A DNA stretch of 64,000 bases from Conus ventricosus. Taxonomy: Eukaryota; Mollusca; Gastropoda; Neogastropoda; Conidae. The stretch lies in assembly GCA_018398815.1 (NCBI GenBank), contig CM031616.1, positions 68,554,545 to 68,618,544 on the forward strand, in the 5' to 3' direction. The notes under the pieces are model-generated. The model did no database searches. It was not told the DNA's origin and worked only from the letters and a program-made list of their open reading frames with translations. The position numbers and the translations under genes are program-made. How positions within the stretch are numbered: the stretch's first letter is position 1; every line of letters starts with the position of its first letter. Positions 37,784 through 46,175 of the stretch are shown piece by piece.

Positions 37784-37837
<54 letters not shown>

Positions 37838-37895
37838 ATACACACACACTGTGATGATCCTGTGCCTGTCTGTATGAGGCAGATAATTGTGCTGG

Positions 37896-37946
<51 letters not shown>

Positions 37947-39854
37947 GCAGACACACACACACAAATACACACACACGCGTGCGCACGCACGCACACACAC
38001 GCACACACGTACGCACGCACACACGCATACACACACACGCTCATGCGCACGTACGCACACAAGCACGCATGCACGCACGCACCCCCACCACCACCCCCAC
38101 CACCCATACACACTATTTCATCTGTATTACTTTCTCATATAAATGGTCCAATACATTTATTAAAGCGGTTACACTCTTAACCAAGGAAGCAAATCACACT
38201 CTTACACAAAATATCAGTTTAAATCTCTGCAAATCCCTTTTTTCAATAAACACTTAAAACATTTATGTAGAATTGTATATGAATAACTGTCTGATTGATT
38301 GAAAGTAGGTTTTAAGTCCTGATCTCAGATTAAACTAACTGACAGAAAGTATGTTTTTTGCCCTAATCTCAGATTAAACTGACAGATTGAAAGTAGATTT
38401 GGGGGGGGGGGGGGGGGGGGTCCTAATCTCAGATGAAAGTGACTGACTGATTGAAAGAAGGATTTTTTGTCCTGATCTCAGATTACACTCTTCTTCCGTG
38501 TTTGTGCCTTTGCTGGTGACCTCCCTTGCTGGCAGGAAGACGGGGTGGGGAAGAGGTGTGTGTGTGTGTGTGTGCCCTCTGTCTCTCTCTATGTATACAT
38601 GTCCCTCGTCCTCCCTCCTTTCTTTCTTTCTTCTTTCTTTCTTTTTAGTTCTTGTTCTTGTTCTTGCTCTTCTTCTTCTTCTTCTTCTTCCTATTTCGTG
38701 CCGGTACCCGTTGTCTTCACAACATTCAAAATGATAAATCCTTTACCTCTGTTGGAGTGTGAAGAATACAATAGAAACAAACTTGACTTCAGACATAAAC
38801 GAACAGCTAAATGCAGAACATTCATTGCAAAGAAAACCAGGTAAAGGCAGGCCAATTCTCAATGTCAGCAAACTGCACTGTTATACAACGGACACGTTCA
38901 AAACTGAACGGACAATCTAAATATCTAAACAATACAACGACAATTTACACATCATTCCAATGCTTTTATGAAGTTGCTCATATTAAGTTCTAGTTTTTCT
39001 CCAGCCTGAATTATATCAGATAAATTAAACGCTGACATTGGAGGTTTTTTGTTTTGTTTGTTGTTGTTGTTGTTGTTGTTGTTTTTTTTGGGGGGGAGTG
39101 GGGATGTCATCATACTTCATAGTACCACATCTTTAGGGCATTCTAGAATTTTTTTTTTTTTTAAATTACTGCCGACACTCGGGGTAAAATTCCTGAGCAG
39201 AACTGATTGGCAAAAAACCGTCCACACATCGTTATACAAAACGACACATAAACAAGCAAAATAAACAAAGAAACAAACAAACTCACTGACCAATGACGTC
39301 TACCCCACAGGCGCTTGAACTGCCGGGGCTATCCTGGCAGCTCAGTCCCCTCAAACTACTCGAGCTCGTCAGTTTCGTGGCGTCGACGACAAGCTGGCTC
39401 TGTGTGTCCGACACTCGGGTGGGGGTGAAGGCGTCGCCGAAAGGTCCTGGCTGGCAGCTCAAACCCTCACTCACCGGGGGGCAATAGCCGGCACTGTGTG
39501 AAGAGTTCTTGTACACTACAGTCCACTCTACCTGAAGCCCGCTTCCCAAACCTGAGCAGCTGAAGGTGTTGTCGGCCTCCCTGTCTACCACCATTGCCAT
39601 GTGAGCCTGAGAACACGGAGACAGTCTCACGCCTGCACATAGGATGGGGGGTGGGGTGGGGGTGAACAACTCTTAGCCAATGAAGATTCAACTCGTAAGC
39701 ACAAACGGGATTGGACGAGCCCAGCAAGAAACTGTTGCGTAGGCCTAAGCTTATTAATTCCCTAGGGCCTATTCCAAACCGTAGTTTTACTTTTAATACA
39801 AAGAGGAAGGCTTCTCCTCCCTCTCCCCCCCCTCTCTCTCTCTCTCTCTCTCTC

Positions 39855-39885
<31 letters not shown>

Positions 39886-40331
39886 CCTCTCTCTCTCTCT
39901 TTCTCTCTCTCTTGAAAGCTGTTCAACTCTCTCACGAGTTAATACTCCATACTCCTCGCACTTTTCTTCTGTGTAGGTATTGCGTGTACATTAGACAGTA
40001 TAATCTGTTCATATCTTTGCTGTTTTTTGTTTTTCTTAAATGGCCGTACAGGCAAAGGTCAATCTGATAATAAAGGGATTTGAGTCAGTGTAGTCTTACG
40101 CACATAAAAAAATTTAAAACATTTAAAAAAACCTCTCTGGTAAGGAAAGGAACTCCAGAGCAATGCCACACACTTTTTCTCTCCCCTGGGAAGTCCAACA
40201 TACCCCAAGCCTGTTGCGGTAAGGTAAGGTGATTTTGCTTTTTGCCCAGCCGACCATTAAGGACCATAGCAAGGCTGTAACCGCGTCGGTCAACTCACAA
40301 CACACACACACACACCACACACACACACACA

Positions 40332-40379
<48 letters not shown>

Positions 40380-40391
40380 CAACACACACGC

Positions 40392-40431
<40 letters not shown>

Positions 40432-40566
40432 ACACACATCTTTAAAACACACCTTCTATTAACACACCGGAAATTTTGTTTAAAATCTTTCTTCCGTGAA
40501 ATCTCAATTCAGATGAAAAATGTTGATCTCAATCAGAAATAGGTGCAATTTTAGAGTGTGTCTTAA

Positions 40567-40608
<42 letters not shown>

Positions 40609-42736
40609 GCGTGTGTATGTGTGTGTGGTGTGTGTGCTAATGACTTGTAGGCCTGTGTTGAGGAGTCTTGCACGGGGAGATGAGGGAGGGGGGGGGGGGG
40701 GGGGGGGAGGACCGAGAAGCCAAACAAAAATGGCGTGGCAATGTTCTCTCGCCTTGAACAGCTGCCCACATTTTCAAGAGTGTGGCCCCTTAGCCAGAGT
40801 TCACTTGGCTATAGGCTCCGTTAAGAAGACTGAAACTATTAAAGTCGAGCTTCATCCACTTACTGGATGTGTCTTTGACAGAGCTGCTCAAATTTCCTTA
40901 ACAAAACTGCAGGGTTTGTGTAAGTCTCGGGCGAGGAGATGCTCGAATATACTATATGAAACTAAGCATAGAACACAGCCCCTGTTGGGTAGTTATTCTT
41001 TCTTTCTTTCTTTCTGCGTACGCAGGCTGATACTCCTGTGGACACTACCTGTATAGAGAGGCAGTGGAGTTTTGTGTGTTTGACCGTTTTTTTTATCCCG
41101 CCATTAAGGCAGCCATACTCCATCTTCAGGGAAGGTGCATGCTATGTGTAACGTGTCATCCATTCCAACGGCCAAACTGACCTTCTCTTCCGAAAGTTGG
41201 TGATGGGATTTTACGTGTGTGCAAGATGTTGTGCGTGCGTTCACACACGGAACCTCGGTTTATAGTCTCATTCAAAGGACAGAATGGGGAATGGAGTCAG
41301 AACCAAGGTTAACTCCGAGGGAAAAATCCCCCTGTACCGAAATTCGAACCCGCAACCCAGGATCACGAGTCCGGCGCTCTACCAGCTGAGCTATTCCGAC
41401 CCCTGTTGGGTAGGTATGAGCCGAATGGGACTTCCCAGCATCATCTTCATCATCATTGCATCCTCATCAATCAGCGTTAACAACAGCAATAAAAGTGCTC
41501 GGGGCTGGAATAGCTCAATCAGTAGACGAGTACGAATGTCCACCGGGCCGGTTCGGTACAGGGGGATTTTTCCCTCGGAGTTAACATCGGTTCTGACTCC
41601 ATTCACCGAGTTTCTGTGTGCGAACGCACGCATAACATCTTGCACACACGTAAAACCCCATCACCAGTTTTCAGAAGAGAAGGCCAGCTTGGGCGTTGGT
41701 ATGGACGACACGTGACACATGGCATACACCGAAAGAATGAAGACATGAATGGAAAAAAAAGAGTGACAGACAGACTGAATGAAAGCAACTGAATGTAGCG
41801 CCAGCAGGCAGCTCTTCAGTCGGCTCTACCCAGGTAGGCAGCCAGTTATGTAAACGAGAGCATGGATTGTAAAGTGCCTGGCGCTTGGTCTATAACCGAG
41901 GGTAGGTGCTATATAAGTAACTTACTATTAATTATATTCACAATCATTTTTCCGTGTCCCTTCAATCTATACTCGCCTGGTGACCTCAATTTCGAGGTCC
42001 TGTCCACAGTTTGCCCTTGGAGGATTCATGTCCAAGTTTTAGGGTATCAGCAAGGTCAGTCTTCGACAGAAACGCCTCTGTGTGAATGCTCTGTTTAGTT
42101 CTCGTTTTCGTTTGTTATTTCGGGAATGACAAAAGAAGTTGAAGGTTGGTTTGGTGATCAGAATTATACATTTTTGTTTGGCCCTGTGGTAAACCTGACT
42201 ATCATGTGTTATGAATGAAGTCTGTACTAACAGAAAGTTGAAATCCCATGAACAAACTGGACACCATTTGTTGTGCACCAAGGGGAAGGACAATTATGAA
42301 ATTTAGACTCACGCTTTTAACTACACTACTTGAAGAAGTCTTCAAAACTGTTATCGTTTAGAATTGCTGTATATTTCAGAATCTTAGCAGACAAGCCAGG
42401 AAATTGCAGCAACATACCCAAAAGACAAAAACAAAAAACCAACCAACCAAACAAACAAACAAACAAAAACAAAAAAACCAAACCGAAATCAATTTAAGGG
42501 CGGGAACTCGACACAAAAACCTACCAAGAAACCCTACATAAAATAGTTTAAAATGCACACAATAGACAGTCTACTATTGTTGAGAGGAGGGTGTGTTGAA
42601 AAGAAGCAAACAAGAAGCGAGGATGGGAGAGCAATGATAGACGAGAAGAAAAGGAAGGAAGCAGACGGAAGTCTGTGTACGATGTCTACCTTCCGTACAG
42701 TGCAGACGGGGATGAACAATTAACAATGAACAGGTC

Positions 42737-42812
<76 letters not shown>

Positions 42813-44222
42813 TGCGTGTGTGTGTGTGAGTGCATACGAGCCTATAAGTGTGAAAACATGTATGAGCTCTAGCTCTTTATGTTTCCTCAGTTGCAATTGA
42901 TTTTCGAATATGACTGAAACTGGCAGCTTAGATTCCGTTTAAAAAAAATGCTTATATACATCTTTGCAGTAATCACAATATGGTTTATTTTCAGTCGTAT
43001 ATGTTTGTTAATATTTTCTTGTCTAAGAATTCCCCAAAGCACATTTTCTTCAGAAAACAACGATTTTTGTGCTGTAACAGCTAATATGTATTGACTGACA
43101 AATTTCCAAGACGAATTAACCTTATGACAGTGAAAAAAGAAGTGTTCAATGTCATCAATGCATCATCGCAATATGAACACTTTCGATTATCCCTGATTTT
43201 CATTTTGCATAGCATTATACTAGTTGGGTATACATTTTGTCAAATTTTCCATTGTGAAACTCTCAGTCCGGTTTCTTTTGTGCACAAGCGGGGTATCTAC
43301 TATATAATTTAATTTAACTCCAGTCCACATTCATTAGACGAAAAAAAAAAAAAAACAGGAAAAAAAAACCCAGGCTGCACATGGTTCTGTGTAACTGAGG
43401 AAACACAATGTTGCACGAAAGTCCTTGCAAGATATATGCTTTTTGTTACAGAAAAGAGATGGTTCTGAAAAAACATCTATAGCAAATCTATCTTGTTCAC
43501 TAACCCTAGTAATAAAAGTCTGTGTGGCCGTTGACACTACGTTATACTCTAAGACCATGGCAGGGGAGGCTCCTATCTTGTTAACCACGTCCTGGTATGA
43601 CAGCATTCCGTTTGGACCATACATGTCCCTAACATTTAGTATTTTGCCCTTTATCCAGTCAGGGAAGAAAAGGACATTACCTCGATATTTCATATGCTGG
43701 TTATTCCACAGTAAAGAGGTTGGAAAGGATGTCTTTTTTTCACGATGTAAAATTAGAAACCTTCCTACATTTATTTACAAATATATGCATTTATTTATCT
43801 AAAAAGCATAATGAAAACTGGAAACAAATACGTGGAAGATGTTTCTAGGTTTCAGCATCTGTGTGTTTACTTTATACGCAAAATAACAAGTTTAATGTTA
43901 CCCGTAAATATCTCTATGATAAGGTTTCACGAGCCACGTTTGTACACAGAAGAAAAAGTCCGAAACTCATGATCACTGAATATATTCAGAATTATTTGTG
44001 CCCATATAATCGTATGGTCATGAAGTATGGTGTTCTAATACTGAACCTAGTAAGTAATTTAACTCAAGCTCCTCCCTCGAAGTCGGAGTGTGGCTGCCCA
44101 CGTGGCAGGGTAATCAAAAACGGTCACACACGTAACGTTCTCATCCCTAGCCGATGCATTTGTACCATAGTGTTCAAGTGTTTCGGCTGTTCGGATGATC
44201 CCTGGAGTCTTTTAGCCAGGGT

Positions 44223-44261
<39 letters not shown>

Positions 44262-45922
44262 TCCCTAGCTAATGCATTTGTACCATAGTGTTCAAGTGCT
44301 TCGGCTGTTCGAAGTCTTTTGGAGTCTTTTGGAGTCTTTTAGCCAGGGTACGACAACAACAACAACAACAACTCCAGCTCCGTTTCTACAATATTTTCTT
44401 AAATGATTTTAGTCAACCTCAAAAGTTTATGGATATGGTTTATGGTGAACTGGGCCAGTTTTCGCTAGAAGTGTGTGCTAAAGGTAGAATGCTTTCTTCC
44501 CGGTTTAAGCTAGTATATTAAAAAATGTTTATAATCTGTCCAGTACCATATACCGATTCATATACGACTTACATCGTGATGGAGGTTACCACTCAATATA
44601 TCTGTATACGATAGAATGCTTGCTGAATAGTTTATAGCTTTCATGGTTTTGGCACAATCACTTTCAATGGACTTTTTCAGAAAATTGATTTTCAATGAAA
44701 ACTTCTTTTTGTATTAGCAAAGGTACTTTTTGAATTAGCAAACACGTGAGGAAAAGTACTTTTTGAACTAGCAAACACGTGAGGAAAAGGAGTTTTTGAA
44801 TTAGCAAACACGTGAGGAAAAGGAGTTTTTGAACTAGCAAACACGTGAGGAAAAGGAGTTTTTGAACTAGCAAACACGTGAGGAAAAGGAGTTTTTGAAC
44901 TAGCAAACACGTGAGGAAAAGGAGTTTTTGAATTAGCGAAGACGTGAGGAAAAGGAGTTTTTGAACTAGCAAACACGTGAGGAAAAGTACTTTTTGAATT
45001 AGCGAAGACGTGAGGAAAAGGAGTTTTTGAATTAGCGAAGACGTGAGGAAAAGTACTTTTTGAATTAGCGAAGACGTGAGGAAAAGTACTATTTGAATTA
45101 GCAAACACGTGAGGAAAAGTACTTTTTGAATTAGCGAACGTGAGGAAAAGGACTGTTTGAATTAGCAAAGATATGAGGAAAAAGGACTGTTTGAATTAGC
45201 AAAGACATGAGGAAAAATACCTTTTGAATTTGCGAAGGCGAGAGGAAAAGTACTGTTTGAATTAGTGAAGACGTGAGGAAAAGTACTTTTTGAATTGGCG
45301 AAGACCAGAGGAAAAGTACTGTTTGAATTAACAAAAAAATGAGGAAAAGTGGTTTTTGAATTAGCAAAGACTTGAGGAAAGGTACTTTCTGAATTAGCAA
45401 AGACCTGAGGAGAAGTAGTTTTGAATCAGCAAAGACTTGAGGAAAAGTACGTTCTGAATGATAAAAGACTTGAGAAAAAGTACTCTCAAAACTTGTGGAT
45501 AGGTCAGATTATTTGTTTTCATTAGCAAAGACTTGAGGAAAAGTATAGTTTTTGAATCAACCAAGACTTGAAGAAAAGTACTTTTTGAATTAGCAAAGAC
45601 GTGAGGAAAAATACTTTTTGAATTAGCAAAGACGTAATGAAAAGTACTCTCAAAACTTGTGGATAGATCAGGTTGAACATTCATCTTTGATTCCGCATCC
45701 CAACCACCACCACCTCCACCCCTCTCCTCACCCCCTTCCTCTCTCTTGTTTTAACTTTCCATCTATGCACACAGCAGCAACAACAACAAGGAATGATAGG
45801 ACCATCTACTCAACCTGAACCTGGAAAATCAGGCCTACATCTGATCCTCTCCCATTTTCGAAAGTAACTTCAGACTTTGCAATGCGATCTAGAAACGTCA
45901 GCAGCCCAATTCAGAAACCAAC

Positions 45923-45969
<47 letters not shown>

Positions 45970-46007
45970 ACGCACACACATCCCACACACACACACACGC
46001 ACACCAC

Positions 46008-46071
<64 letters not shown>

Positions 46072-46083
46072 CACAACACACAC

Positions 46084-46175
<92 letters not shown>

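Noticed and set aside
39281..39291. GTGAGT as the donor of the first Ig exon
   Set aside because: It scores better than GTCAGT but leaves phase 2, which runs into stops with either the microexon or the next Ig exon. It would need an undiscovered exon.
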